From positions 1,178,001 through 1,242,000 of the forward strand of contig NZ_JAATJN010000001.1 in assembly GCF_011927955.1 (NCBI RefSeq): a stretch of DNA of 64,000 nucleotides, read 5' to 3'. Source of the DNA: Brevibacterium marinum (GTDB lineage: Bacteria; Actinomycetota; Actinomycetes; Actinomycetales; Brevibacteriaceae). The notes beneath the pieces are model-generated. The model saw nothing but the letters and a program-made list of their open reading frames with translations. It was not told the DNA's origin and ran no database searches. The translations under genes and the position numbers were made by a program. Position 1 is the first letter of the stretch, and every line of letters starts with the position of its first letter. Of this stretch, positions 1-8,675 are shown in pieces.

Positions 1-1260
1 TCTATTCTGCGTCAACCACGAGCAGTATGGGCGGTCGCGTTCGCCGCGGTCATCGCCTTCATGGGCATCGGGCTGGTCGACCCGATTCTGCCCGCGATCT
101 CCGCCGAGCTCAACGCCTCGCCGGCGGAGTCGATGCTGCTATTCACCAGCTATCTGTTCATCACCGGCGGCATGATGTTCTTCACGAGCTTCGTCTCCTC
201 GCGGATCGGTGCGAAGACCACGCTGCTCATCGGCCTGGTCCTCATCGTCGCGTTCTCCGCTCTGGCCGGGTTCTCCGGCAGCGTCGATCAGATCATCGGC
301 TTCCGGGCCGGTTGGGGCCTGGGCAACGCACTCTTCATCTCCACGGCGCTCTCGACCATCGTCGGTGCGGCCTCCGGAGGGGCGGACAAGGCGATCATCC
401 TCTACGAGGCGGCTCTGGGCGTCGGCATCGCGACCGGTCCGCTGCTGGGCGGACTGCTCGGCGGAATCTCTTGGCGCGGCCCGTTCTTCGGCACCGCTGT
501 CCTCATGGCCATCGGCTTCATCGCCATCGTCATCCTCCTGCCCGGAGGGAAGTCGGGAGGCGAGAACTCCCTCAAGACCTCGCCCGAGCCGATCAGACTC
601 GGCGCCACCTTCCGCGCTCTCGCCCGCCCCGGCATCTGCGTCCTGGGCATCGCCGCCCTGCTGTACAACTTCGGGTTCTTCATCCTCCTGGCCTACAGTC
701 CCTTCCCGGTCGAAGCGGCCGCAGCGAAGATGGGCATCGAGGACTTCGGTGCGATGGGGCTCGGCTACGTGTTCTTCGGCTGGGGAATATGCGTGGCCAT
801 CACCTCGGTCTTCGGCGCACCGATCCTGACCAAGCGCATGGGCCGTCGCCGCAGCCTCGTCGTCTCTCTGGTCGCGCTCGCAGTGCTGCTGGCCGTCATG
901 GCGTTCCTCGTCGACTCGTTCGTGGGCATCATCATCTGCGTGATCGTCGCCGGACTCATTCTGGGCGTGCTCAACACGGTCTTCACCGAATCGGCGATGG
1001 AGGCCACGGACCTGCCCCGTCCCGTCGCGTCGGGAACCTACTCGGGCGTGCGCTTCATCGGTGGTGCCGTGGCTCCGATCGTCGCCGGGTCCGTCTCCGA
1101 ATCGATCGGCACCGGTGCACCGTACTTCTTCGGCTCCGCGGCGGTACTCCTATCCGTCGTCGTCATCGCCATCGGGTGGAGGGCCCTGCGCCGGGTCGAC
1201 GGTCACATCGACGAATCCCCGGTCGACGAGGCCTATGCGCTCACCGGCGGAGACGCCTGA
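1..1260 (+). CDS. MFS transporter, 5' end outside the window
   Basis: This is a drug/metabolite exporter of the major facilitator superfamily, an integral inner-membrane protein. The frame is open from base 1, and 20 residues (SILRQPRAVWAV...) precede the first ATG at 61 and already form the start of helix 1, so the true start lies upstream of the window. About twelve hydrophobic segments follow, with the usual central loop (GGKSGGEN region) and the cytoplasmic motif LTKRMGRRR before the seventh helix. A polar tail ends at DEAYALTGGDA. The substrate cannot be read from the sequence; DHA1-type exporters are the closest match by look. No partner gene is visible downstream. Confidence 0.85.
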   Translation, partial: SILRQPRAVWAVAFAAVIAFMGIGLVDPILPAISAELNASPAESMLLFTSYLFITGGMMFFTSFVSSRIGAKTTLLIGLVLIVAFSALAGFSGSVDQIIGFRAGWGLGNALFISTALSTIVGAASGGADKAIILYEAALGVGIATGPLLGGLLGGISWRGPFFGTAVLMAIGFIAIVILLPGGKSGGENSLKTSPEPIRLGATFRALARPGICVLGIAALLYNFGFFILLAYSPFPVEAAAAKMGIEDFGAMGLGYVFFGWGICVAITSVFGAPILTKRMGRRRSLVVSLVALAVLLAVMAFLVDSFVGIIICVIVAGLILGVLNTVFTESAMEATDLPRPVASGTYSGVRFIGGAVAPIVAGSVSESIGTGAPYFFGSAAVLLSVVVIAIGWRALRRVDGHIDESPVDEAYALTGGDA

Positions 1261-1752
1261 GCCGAGTTCACCGACTCCGCGGGAACACCGACTCCCAGGA
1301 ATCGCCCGTGCTCAGCGGCGAGCGGCCCGTACACCGCCGCGTCGAATTGCCATGCGAGGATCAGCATGAGCGCCGTGTATGCGGTGCCGTTTCGCATCAG
1401 CAGGGCACCCGCGCGGAGTCGGAGCAGGGCCGCACAGGCGGCAGACGTTCACCGTTCCCTGTGTCGGTGGCAACAGGGTGAAATCGCCTGTGGCCATGCC
1501 CAGTCCGTCCGCGCTGATGGCCGAGCCGGCGTCCGCGGCTCGTGTCTGCGTGTCCGTCGGGCCCGAATCTCTTCGGTCGGATCCGGTCGGTCGGGTCCTG
1601 GGATGGTCCTTCGCTGATGCGGCTGCCTGGTGTGGACGGCTTCCTGGTTCCAGATCTGCAACGGAGCCGATACAGGAATCTCGGCCGTTGTGTAGCACAA
1701 TTGGTAGCGCACTTCATTGCACAGCGAATCTATTCCTAACACGAAGGTCATC
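1261..1752. other. gene-poor interval between MFS and DUF805 genes
   Basis: No convincing gene lies in these 492 bases; open frames here are GC-driven and have no family resemblance. The 3' part holds a short stretch (1684-1716) that looks like the 5' half of a tRNA, with GTAGCACAATTGGTAGCGCA resembling a D-arm, but no matching anticodon or T arm follows. The promoter of the DUF805 gene must lie in the last 100 bases. Confidence 0.4.
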
Positions 1753-2337
1753 ATGTCCTACGATGCGAACAGCGCCTATAACGCGAACAATGCCTATCCT
1801 TCAGGCCCTGGGGGTCCCGGCCCTTCGGCGATGGGTCCTTCGGCGATGGGTCCTGACGGTCAGATCCGCGGAGCTTCCAGCCCCGAAGACCTCTCCCTTC
1901 CGCTCTACGGCGCATCATTCGGCCAAGCCGTCAAGCGTTTCTTCAAGAAGTACGCCACCTTCTCGGGGCGCGCCTCACGCAGCGAATACTGGTGGGTGTA
2001 TCTGTTCAGTTTTTTGGTTCAGATCGTTCCGATGATTCTCGTCATCATCGGTTCGGTCATGGTCAGCGGTCCGGCTGTCGCCGATCCGTATGCAACGGCA
2101 CCACCTGAGCCTTCCGGGCCGGGCCTGGCGCTGCTCCTGATCGGAGGCATCCTGTCCCTTCTCATCGGGTTGGCACTGATCGTTCCCACGCTTGCGGTGG
2201 CATGGCGCCGTCTGCACGACGCGAACCTCGCCGGACCGTTCTGGTTCCTCAGCCTCATTCCGAGCGTCGGCTCGATCATTGTGATCGTGCTGACCATCCT
2301 GCCTCCCAGGCCGGAGGGCCAGCGCTTCGACGTGTGA
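1753..2337 (+). CDS. DUF805 family membrane protein
   Basis: This small integral membrane protein of the DUF805 family has no established function. Residues 1-40 are a Gly/Pro/Asn/Ala-rich soluble tail. The family signature follows: YATFSGRASRSEYWWVYLF, then hydrophobic segments, and a C-terminal AWRRLHDANLAGPFWF motif with a last helix. I chose ATG 1753 because GAAGG lies about 7 nt upstream. An in-frame ATG at 1717 would add 12 residues that look like leader sequence. A strong terminator lies about 80 nt after the stop. It appears to be a single-gene unit. Confidence 0.85.
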   Translation: MSYDANSAYNANNAYPSGPGGPGPSAMGPSAMGPDGQIRGASSPEDLSLPLYGASFGQAVKRFFKKYATFSGRASRSEYWWVYLFSFLVQIVPMILVIIGSVMVSGPAVADPYATAPPEPSGPGLALLLIGGILSLLIGLALIVPTLAVAWRRLHDANLAGPFWFLSLIPSVGSIIVIVLTILPPRPEGQRFDV

Positions 2338-2414
2338 TCGTCGCAGCGTGACTGCCTGAGCGGGACCTCAGGAGGGTCCGCGTCTGGAGCAGACGTGCAG
2401 GCCGAGCAGACGTG

Positions 2415-2449
2415 AAGCTGCCGCATGCATACCCTGCATGCGGCAGCTT
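2415..2449 (+). terminator. Rho-independent terminator after DUF805 gene
   Basis: A perfect 15-bp stem (AAGCTGCCGCATGCA, 2415-2429, pairing with 2435-2449) closes a 5-base loop (TACCC) and runs into TTTAT. The symmetry would also allow termination in the other direction, where the minus-strand TRAP operon ends at 2691. Confidence 0.85.
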
Positions 2450-2690
2450 TATGCTGTGACAAGGTTTTTGGCGCAACACGGGTTCTGGCGCAACACGGTA
2501 GCAGCCAGTTCATACCCTCCGCGGCGCAGGGCACCGTTGCAGCCAACTCATACAGTTCGTTCTGCATGACGCCCCGGAGCCGACAACCCCTACCGCTGCA
2601 ACTGTAGGAAGTATGACTCGCGGGGCGTTCCGCGGCGCTTGTGCTTCGCGGACAGGCAGCTCCACCAGGCGGCCGCTCCGCCGGGCAGCG
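2450..2690. other. intergenic stretch with short repeated words
   Basis: I see no gene. The interval holds two copies of GCGCAACACGG (about 2471 and 2488) and two near-copies of a GCAGCCARYTCATAC word (about 2501 and 2538). It lies between a terminated plus-strand gene and the 3' end of the minus-strand TRAP operon. Confidence 0.4.
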
Positions 2691-3998
2691 TCAGGCGGCG
2701 GAGATGCTCGGGAACCAGGTCACGATCGCGGGCACGCAGACGAGGAGCACGATGAGCGCGAACTCGATGAACAGGTACGGCACCGCGCCCTTGACGATGT
2801 CGGCGATGTCGAGCTCCGGCACCACCGACTTCATCGTGTAGAGGTTGAGACCCACCGGCGGTGTGATCACTGCGGTCTCGAGAGTCACGACGAGGATGAC
2901 GCCCACCCAGATCGGGTCGTAGCCGAGCGTGGTGAAGATCGGCAGCACGATGGGTGTGACCACGAGGAGCAGCGATGCCGCGTCGACGAGACATCCGAGC
3001 ATTGCGATGATGAGCAGCACGACGATCGCGATGAGCACCGGGGGCAGGCTCAGCGAACTCACCGCGCCCGTGATGGCCTCCGGCGCCCGGACGACGACGA
3101 GCAGCTGTGTGAACGCGAACGCCGCTCCGACGATGATGAGCAGACTGCCGGAGATCTTCGTCGTCTCGATGAGGATCTTCTTGACGTTGGCCCAGGTCAG
3201 CGCCCGATCGATCAGTCCGACGATGAGCGCTGCCCCGATGGTGCCGATCGCGGCCGCCTCGGTGGCGGTGGCCAGACCGGTGTAGATCGATCCGAGGACG
3301 ACGATGATGAGCGCCATGGCGGGAACGATCTTCACCAGAGAGGCGAACCTCGACGCCCATGTGATCGTCTCCGTCGTCCGCGGGGCCAGGTCCTTCCTGA
3401 TCGTGGCGACGAGGACGACGAAGCTCATCATCAGCACGGCCAGGAGCAGACCGGGGATCAGGCCGGCGGCGAAGAGCTCGCCGACGCCTGCCCCGCTGAT
3501 CGACGAGAAGAGGATGAACATGAGACTCGGCGGAATGAGCATCGCCAGAGCTCCGGAGGCGACGACCGAACCCGAGGCGAGACCCGGGTTGTAGCCACGG
3601 CGCAGCATCTCCGGCACAGCCATCCGGCCGACGACGGCGACCGAGGAGATGGACACTCCCGACATTGCCCCGAAAACGGTCGAGGAACCGACCGATGCGA
3701 GCGCGAGACCGCCGGGGATTCGTGCCAGCCATTGATGCGCCGCCCGGAAGATCGCCTGCCCCAGTCCTCCGACGACGAGGATCTCGCCGAGGAGGATGTA
3801 CATGGGCGCGGCCACGAGTGAGTAGTTCTCCAATTGGCTGACGAAGGCGATCGGCATCTGCTGGATGCCGGAGAAGCCCTCGACGACGAAGAGCCCGAGC
3901 AGTCCGGAGACGCCGAGGGCGATGAAGATCGGCGTGCGGATGATGATGAGGAACAGCAGGAGGATCACTGCTGCGGTGACGACAAGGGCTTCAGTCAT
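2691..3998 (-). CDS. dctM: TRAP transporter large permease DctM
   Basis: This is the large membrane subunit of a tripartite (TRAP) secondary transporter. It uses an ion gradient to import an organic acid delivered by the extracytoplasmic binding protein. The protein has about 435 residues, nearly all hydrophobic, with the family's 11-12 helices; VFGAMSGVSISSVAVVGRMAVPEML is the recognisable DctM region. I start at ATG 3998, which has a GAGGGGGC ribosome site and lies 8 bases inside the end of dctQ, so the two are translationally coupled. dctP, dctQ and dctM form the last genes of the minus-strand catabolic operon, which suggests the substrate is the acid processed by the upstream CoA enzymes. 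Confidence 0.93.
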   Translation of the reverse strand: MTEALVVTAAVILLLFLIIIRTPIFIALGVSGLLGLFVVEGFSGIQQMPIAFVSQLENYSLVAAPMYILLGEILVVGGLGQAIFRAAHQWLARIPGGLALASVGSSTVFGAMSGVSISSVAVVGRMAVPEMLRRGYNPGLASGSVVASGALAMLIPPSLMFILFSSISGAGVGELFAAGLIPGLLLAVLMMSFVVLVATIRKDLAPRTTETITWASRFASLVKIVPAMALIIVVLGSIYTGLATATEAAAIGTIGAALIVGLIDRALTWANVKKILIETTKISGSLLIIVGAAFAFTQLLVVVRAPEAITGAVSSLSLPPVLIAIVVLLIIAMLGCLVDAASLLLVVTPIVLPIFTTLGYDPIWVGVILVVTLETAVITPPVGLNLYTMKSVVPELDIADIVKGAVPYLFIEFALIVLLVCVPAIVTWFPSISAA

Positions 3999-4602
3999 GG
4001 TTGCCCCCTCGGGCAGTATCGGTGGGTTCCTCGTCGGTCTCCTCAGCATTCTGCGCGGTGCGCGTCTGCCAGGGCATGAGGATGACGACCAGCGCGAGCA
4101 CGAGCAGTCCCACGGCCACGACCGCGTAGTCGATCCACACCGGGAGATTGAAGTTGCCCGAAGTCCGCAAGCCTCCGGTGAGGAAGTTCGCGGAGGCGCC
4201 GGCCGCCGTCAGTCCGACGACCATGCTGAAGAGCAGCGTGGCGGTGTTCGTGATGATGTCGGCGACGAGTTTCCCCCGAGCGCTGAACTTGCGGTAGAAG
4301 AGATCCATCGCGATGTGTGAGCGCTGGGCGGCGATATTGGGGACGGCGAACATGACGATGACGACGAGCCCGAGCATGCTCACCGGCAGCGACCACTCGA
4401 GCGGTTTCGCGAAGATGTAGCGCATGATGACGTCATAGCCGGTGACGAGCATGATGATGACGATGACGATCCCGGAGACGACCCGCATGCCCGCGGTCAC
4501 GGCCACCAGGGCATCGGCGAGGGGCCCGAGGACTCGGTTGGTCCGCCTCGGCGATTTGGAGGGTTGATGGAAGATCTGTCGCTGCTGCGGTTCTTTGCTC
4601 AT
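3991..4602 (-). CDS. dctQ: TRAP transporter small permease DctQ
   Basis: This is the four-helix small membrane subunit of the TRAP transporter, which pairs with DctM. About 203 residues: a 30-residue polar N terminus (MSKEPQQRQIF), then hydrophobic segments. MRYIFAKPLEWSLPVSMLGL, with its E-W pair, is typical of DctQ. ATG 4602 overlaps the dctP stop codon (ATGA arrangement), and the 3' end overlaps dctM by 8 bases, so all three are coupled. An upstream in-frame start at 4668 would run far into dctP and is unlikely. Confidence 0.9.
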   Translation of the reverse strand: MSKEPQQRQIFHQPSKSPRRTNRVLGPLADALVAVTAGMRVVSGIVIVIIMLVTGYDVIMRYIFAKPLEWSLPVSMLGLVVIVMFAVPNIAAQRSHIAMDLFYRKFSARGKLVADIITNTATLLFSMVVGLTAAGASANFLTGGLRTSGNFNLPVWIDYAVVAVGLLVLALVVILMPWQTRTAQNAEETDEEPTDTARGGNHD

Positions 4603-5663
4603 GCCGACCTCACCAACTTGAGCGCCCTCTCGACAAGGTCGGGATCGTCGACCTTCTGCTTCCACCATTCGAGGACCGGAGTCGTTGCCTTCCGGAACCT
4701 TGTGGTCTGCTGCTCATCGAGCGTGAGGACCTCGACTCCGGAGCTCTCGATGATCCCGCGGTATGTGTCCTCATGAACCGCAACCTGGTGGTCCGTCCCC
4801 TGTTCGTTGAGCATTCTGCCGCCGTTGCGCAGCGCCTCTCGGGTGGCGTTCGGCAGAGCGTCGTACCAGTCGACATTCGCGTAGGCGTCGACGCTGTAGT
4901 CGCCGAAGTGGGCTTCGGTCCCGAATCTGAGGACGTTCTGCAGGTCGCGGGAGATGACCGTCCCCATGTAGCTGACCATGCCGTCGATCGTCCCCCGCTC
5001 GAGGGCCTCATAGAGTTCGGCCGACGACATCGACACCGGTGAACCGCCGAGCTTGCGAATCACTTCGCCTTCGACGTGACCGGCCGTGCGGATGCGCAGG
5101 CCACGGACGTCTTCGGGCTTCTCGACCGGACGGTCGACGGTGAAGAGCCACTCGGGAGTCGTCGGCATCGATCCGAGGCTGACGAGTCCACGCGGCCGCA
5201 GGGTCTCATTGATGAGCTGGGTCAGCGGCCCGTCGAAGGCCAGTGCTCGACGGATCTGTTCGAACCCCTCGTTGACGAAGGGCAGCTCGTAGACGCCGAG
5301 GATGGGGTAGCTCGTCGAGACGTAGGAGCTCGTCTGCACCACCACGTCGGCGACGCCCTGGAGCAGTCCGGGGATCGTCTGTTCGGCATTGAGCAGTGTG
5401 CCCGAATCGTAGAGATCGACGCTGACGCCTTCGGCCTCGGCCGCGGTGTCGACGAACATCTCGATGCCCGGGTAGAGGTCCTTGTAGGACGGAGTGAGGT
5501 AGGTGGCGACCCTGACGTCGGATGCTGAGCGTCCGCCTCTGGTCAGGGAGGTCGTTCCGACCGTCCCGCAGCCGGCCAGCAGCAGTGGGAGGCCGGCGAG
5601 GGCCAACATGCTGCGCCGACCGACCGGAGTGTCGGTCATCGCCTTCGGAGTGGAGCGGTCCAT
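4599..5663 (-). CDS. dctP: TRAP transporter solute-binding lipoprotein DctP
   Basis: This is the extracytoplasmic substrate receptor of the TRAP system. Residues 15-32 (GRRSMLAL...LLAGC) form a signal with two arginines and a lipobox ending at Cys32, so it is a lipoprotein and possibly Tat exported. The mature part has the DctP fold; RIRTAGHVEGEVIRKLGG contains the conserved Arg that binds the substrate carboxylate in this family, followed by ELYEALERGTIDGM. ATG 5663 follows GGAGGAGATT at good spacing. The ligand is most likely a carboxylate; its identity is inferred only from the neighbouring CoA enzymes. Confidence 0.92.
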   Translation of the reverse strand: MDRSTPKAMTDTPVGRRSMLALAGLPLLLAGCGTVGTTSLTRGGRSASDVRVATYLTPSYKDLYPGIEMFVDTAAEAEGVSVDLYDSGTLLNAEQTIPGLLQGVADVVVQTSSYVSTSYPILGVYELPFVNEGFEQIRRALAFDGPLTQLINETLRPRGLVSLGSMPTTPEWLFTVDRPVEKPEDVRGLRIRTAGHVEGEVIRKLGGSPVSMSSAELYEALERGTIDGMVSYMGTVISRDLQNVLRFGTEAHFGDYSVDAYANVDWYDALPNATREALRNGGRMLNEQGTDHQVAVHEDTYRGIIESSGVEVLTLDEQQTTRFRKATTPVLEWWKQKVDDPDLVERALKLVRSA

Positions 5664-5718
5664 GTGAATCTCCTCCTTGAAATCTCAGGACCAATGATGG
5701 TTGCCGGTGTCGCAGGGC

Positions 5719-6879
5719 TCAGAATGAACGGGGCATGCCCAGGACGTGCTGTCCGACGAAGGAGAGGATCATGTTCGTCGAGATCGGTGCCACCTGGTAG
5801 AGCCGGGTCTCCCGGAACTTCCTCTCGATGTCGTACTCCGTGGTCATTCCGTAGCCGCCGTGGGTCTGCAGCGTGGTGTCCGCGGCCCTCCATGAGGCGT
5901 CGGCGGCCAGGAGCTTGGCCATGTTCGCCTCGGCACCGCAGGGCTGGCCCGCGTCGAAGAGATCGGCGGCCTTCCAGCGCATGAGATCGGCGGCTTCGAC
6001 GTCGATGTGATTTCTCGCGATCGGGAACTGAACGCCCTGGTTCGCCCCGATCGGGCGTCCGAAGACCTCACGCTCGCCGGCGTACTTCGCCGCGCGGTCG
6101 ACGAACCAGCGTCCGTCACCGATGCATTCGGCGGCGATGAGGATGCGTTCGGCGTTCATCCCGTCCAGGACGTAGCGGAAGCCGCGTCCTTCCTCCCCGA
6201 TGAGCGCTGAGGCGGGGATCCGCATGTCGTTGAAGAACAGTTCATTGGTCTCATGGTTGACCATGGTCTTCAGGGGGCTGACCGTGAGCCCGTCGAGCTC
6301 GCGGATGTCGATGATGAACAGCGAGAGGCCGTGGGACTTCTTCTCGACCCGGTCCAAAGGGGTGGTGCGGGCGAGCAGGATCATGAGATCCGAATGCTGG
6401 ACGCGGGAGATGAAGACCTTCTGGCCGTTGACGACGTACTCGTCGCCGTCGCGGACCGCGGTCGTGCGCAGGCTCGTCGTGTCCGTGCCTGCGGTGGGCT
6501 CGGTGACGCCGAACGCCTGCAGTCGCAGCTGACCGGAGGCGATGCCGGGCAGATACTTCGTGCGCTGCTCGTCGCTGCCGTGGCGCAGCAGGGCGCCCAT
6601 CGTGTAGAGCTGAGCGTGGACGGGGCCGGCATTGCCCCCGTTGCGGTTGATCGTCTCGAGGATCACCGAGGCATCGCCGAGTCCCAGCCCCAGTCCGCCG
6701 TATTCCTCCGGGACCAGGGCGCCGAGGCAGCCCGTCGTGGTCAGCGTGTCGACGAAGGCTTCGGGGTAGGCCTTCTCCTCATCCATCTGCCGCCAGTACT
6801 CGTCCGGGAATTCGGCGCAGATCTTGTCGACCAGTCCGCGCAGATCGATGCGGATATCGGTGGAGTCCTCGTTGCTCAT
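5719..6879 (-). CDS. acyl-CoA dehydrogenase
   Basis: This FAD-dependent enzyme oxidises an acyl-CoA to the 2,3-enoyl-CoA. It has 386 residues, the normal size. Visible landmarks are the FAD-binding stretch FGVTEPTAGTDTTSLR in the middle domain and the C-terminal GGYGMTTEYDIERKFRE, where the glutamate after YGMTT is the expected catalytic base position of the family. It sits 55 bases before dctP and 3 bases after the MaoC gene, inside one minus-strand operon with a CoA-transferase and MmgE/PrpD protein. With those neighbours the natural reading is activation of an acid to its CoA thioester, then oxidation and hydration. Confidence 0.92.
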   Translation of the reverse strand: MSNEDSTDIRIDLRGLVDKICAEFPDEYWRQMDEEKAYPEAFVDTLTTTGCLGALVPEEYGGLGLGLGDASVILETINRNGGNAGPVHAQLYTMGALLRHGSDEQRTKYLPGIASGQLRLQAFGVTEPTAGTDTTSLRTTAVRDGDEYVVNGQKVFISRVQHSDLMILLARTTPLDRVEKKSHGLSLFIIDIRELDGLTVSPLKTMVNHETNELFFNDMRIPASALIGEEGRGFRYVLDGMNAERILIAAECIGDGRWFVDRAAKYAGEREVFGRPIGANQGVQFPIARNHIDVEAADLMRWKAADLFDAGQPCGAEANMAKLLAADASWRAADTTLQTHGGYGMTTEYDIERKFRETRLYQVAPISTNMILSFVGQHVLGMPRSF

Positions 6880-6882
6880 CGT

Positions 6883-7395
6883 TCAGTTCTCCTCTGCTGG
6901 TGTCGGTGTGCTCGCCTCGGCGCGGGGGCCGAAGCCTCTCCGGTAGACCATGACGGTCCGCTCGAAGCTGACGACGATTTCGCCGCGTTGATTGAATCCT
7001 TCGGTCGCCACGCTGACGATGCCCACGCTGGGACGCGAGTTCGATTCGCGCCGGTCGAGGACCGTGGTGCGTGAGTGCAGGGTGTCGCCCTCGAACACGG
7101 GATTGGGCAGCTTGATCTTGTCCCAGGCGAGGTTGGCGAAGACGTTCTGCGACACGTCGCCGACGGTCTGTCCGGTGACGAGGGAGAGCGTGAACGCGGA
7201 GTTCACCAGGGGCTGACCGAACTCCGTCCTCTTCGCGTATTCGTGGTCGAAGTGCACGGGCGCCGTGTTCTGGGTCAGCAGCGTGAACCACATGTTGTCG
7301 GTCGTGGTCACGGTTCGCCCCAGCGGATGCTCGTAGACATCGCCGACGACGAAGTCCTCGAAGAATCTGCCGTGCCAGCCGGTGTGCGTGGTCAT
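6883..7395 (-). CDS. MaoC-like (hot-dog fold) enoyl-CoA hydratase
   Basis: A 170-residue single hot-dog-domain protein of the MaoC family. The region PVHFDHEYAKRTEFGQPLVN corresponds to the hydratase-2 motif, but the usual ALAHG ending is replaced by LVNSAFTLSLVTGQ, the form seen in mesaconyl-CoA/beta-methylmalyl-CoA hydratase-like members. It would hydrate the enoyl-CoA made by the adjacent acyl-CoA dehydrogenase. Its ATG lies 4 bases inside the CoA-transferase gene's 3' end, so the genes are coupled. The precise substrate (C4, C5 or other dicarboxyl-CoA) is inference. Confidence 0.85.
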   Translation of the reverse strand: MTTHTGWHGRFFEDFVVGDVYEHPLGRTVTTTDNMWFTLLTQNTAPVHFDHEYAKRTEFGQPLVNSAFTLSLVTGQTVGDVSQNVFANLAWDKIKLPNPVFEGDTLHSRTTVLDRRESNSRPSVGIVSVATEGFNQRGEIVVSFERTVMVYRRGFGPRAEASTPTPAEEN

Positions 7396-8675
7396 GTGTG
7401 TGCCGTCCTATCGGTCGCGGGTTCTGTATCGGCCGGTGGGAATTCCGCCAGCACGGATCGGGTGTGTTCGCCGAGGCGGGGCACGCTTCCGTACTCGCGT
7501 CCCTGCGGGCCTGGGACCCAGGGCGGGAGCAGGGTGCGGATCGGTCCCACCGGGGTCGGGGTGTCGGTCCACCGGCGGCGGGCCAGGAGCTGTTCGTGCT
7601 CGGCGAGATCGGTGATTGCGTTGAGCCGAGCCACCGCAATGTCGGCGTCGGCGAGGAGGGCGAGGGCCTCGTCCTGCCTGAGCTGGGAGAGCCGGGCTGT
7701 GATGATCTCGTCGAGCAGTTCGGCGTTGGCCACGCGTGAGTGCTGCGAGTCGAAGCGGTCGTCGATGGCAAGTGCGGCATCGGACATGACGATTTCGCAG
7801 AAGCGCGCCCATTCCCGTTCGCTCTGCACGGCGAAGAGGATGACGTTTCCGTCGCCGGTCGCGAAGGCGCCGTAGGGGGCGATCGTGGCATGCGAGGTGC
7901 CGCGGCGGGCCGGTTCCCGTCCGCTGTGGAGCGCGTAGTGCAGGGGATAGCCCAGCCATTCGGAGAGGGCGTCGAAGAGGGAGATCCGCACGGGCTCGAC
8001 CCGTCCGGTGCGGAACCGGTGGAGCAGGGCGGCGAGGATCGAGGAATAGGCGTAGCTGCCCGCGGCGATGTCCGCGATCGAGATGCCGACCTTGGCCATC
8101 ATGTCGCCGTCACCGGTGAGGGCGATCATGCCGGTCTCGCCCTGGATGAGCAGATCGTAGGCCTTCGCGTCGGCCATCGGCCCGGTCTCCCCGTATCCGG
8201 AGATGGAGCACGCGATGACGTTCGGGTGCCTGATCTGCACGGAGGCCGGGTCCAGTCCGGCGCGGCGGGCCGCGGAGGGGGAGAGGTTCTCGATGAAGAC
8301 ATCGGCACCGGCGAGGAGGCGTTCGAGGCTCGCCGCCCCGTCCTCGGACTTGATGTCGAGAGTGACGGACTCCTTGCCCCGATTGAGCCAGAGGAACGCC
8401 GAGGACAGGGTGGCGTCGGCATCGGCGTCGGAGTCGGTGGCCTGTGTGGGCGTCGCATCGCCCGTGACCGTGCGGTCGGCTGTGACCGTGCGGTTGCCTG
8501 TCACAGTGCGGTCGTAGCCGCGTGCGAAATCGCCTCCGTCGGGGCGTTCGACCTTGATCACTCGGGCTCCGAGATCGGCCAGCTGTCGTGAGGCGAAGGG
8601 TGCGGCGACGGCCTGTTCGAGGGCGAGGACGGTGATGCCGGCCAAGGGGAGGTCCGGGGTGGGTTCGGGGCTCAC
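7392..8675 (-). CDS. CaiB/BaiF (type III) CoA-transferase with a repeat insertion
   Basis: A family III CoA-transferase that moves CoA between carboxylic acids. It starts with the typical LAGITVLALEQAVAAPFASRQLADLGA and has the catalytic Asp in AYDLLIQGETGM. Residues about 55-90 are an insertion of six-residue repeats (RTVTGN, RTVTAD, RTVTGD) followed by a Thr/Asp/Ala-rich stretch, absent from standard members and encoded by 18-bp tandem repeats. Start is GTG 8675, which overlaps the stop of the MmgE/PrpD gene (GTGA). With the acyl-CoA dehydrogenase and MaoC hydratase it makes a compact acid-activation and oxidation pathway. Confidence 0.9.
   Translation of the reverse strand: MSPEPTPDLPLAGITVLALEQAVAAPFASRQLADLGARVIKVERPDGGDFARGYDRTVTGNRTVTADRTVTGDATPTQATDSDADADATLSSAFLWLNRGKESVTLDIKSEDGAASLERLLAGADVFIENLSPSAARRAGLDPASVQIRHPNVIACSISGYGETGPMADAKAYDLLIQGETGMIALTGDGDMMAKVGISIADIAAGSYAYSSILAALLHRFRTGRVEPVRISLFDALSEWLGYPLHYALHSGREPARRGTSHATIAPYGAFATGDGNVILFAVQSEREWARFCEIVMSDAALAIDDRFDSQHSRVANAELLDEIITARLSQLRQDEALALLADADIAVARLNAITDLAEHEQLLARRRWTDTPTPVGPIRTLLPPWVPGPQGREYGSVPRLGEHTRSVLAEFPPADTEPATDRTAHT
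8465..8517. repeat. 18-bp tandem repeat inside the CoA-transferase gene
   Basis: About three copies of an 18-bp unit (first copy TGACCGTGCGGTCGGCTG at 8465, second TGACCGTGCGGTTGCCTG at 8483, third degenerate at 8501) encode the RTVTGN-like hexapeptide repeats. Because 18 is a multiple of three, copy-number change by slippage would keep the frame. Confidence 0.8.

Noticed and set aside
1684-1760. complete tRNA gene
   Set aside because: Only a D-arm-like segment; no 5-bp anticodon stem or T-loop TTCGA follows, so it cannot fold as a tRNA.
2590-3821. long open frames overlapping dctM on both strands
   Set aside because: Compositionally biased readings of other frames; dctM has clear homology and operon coupling.
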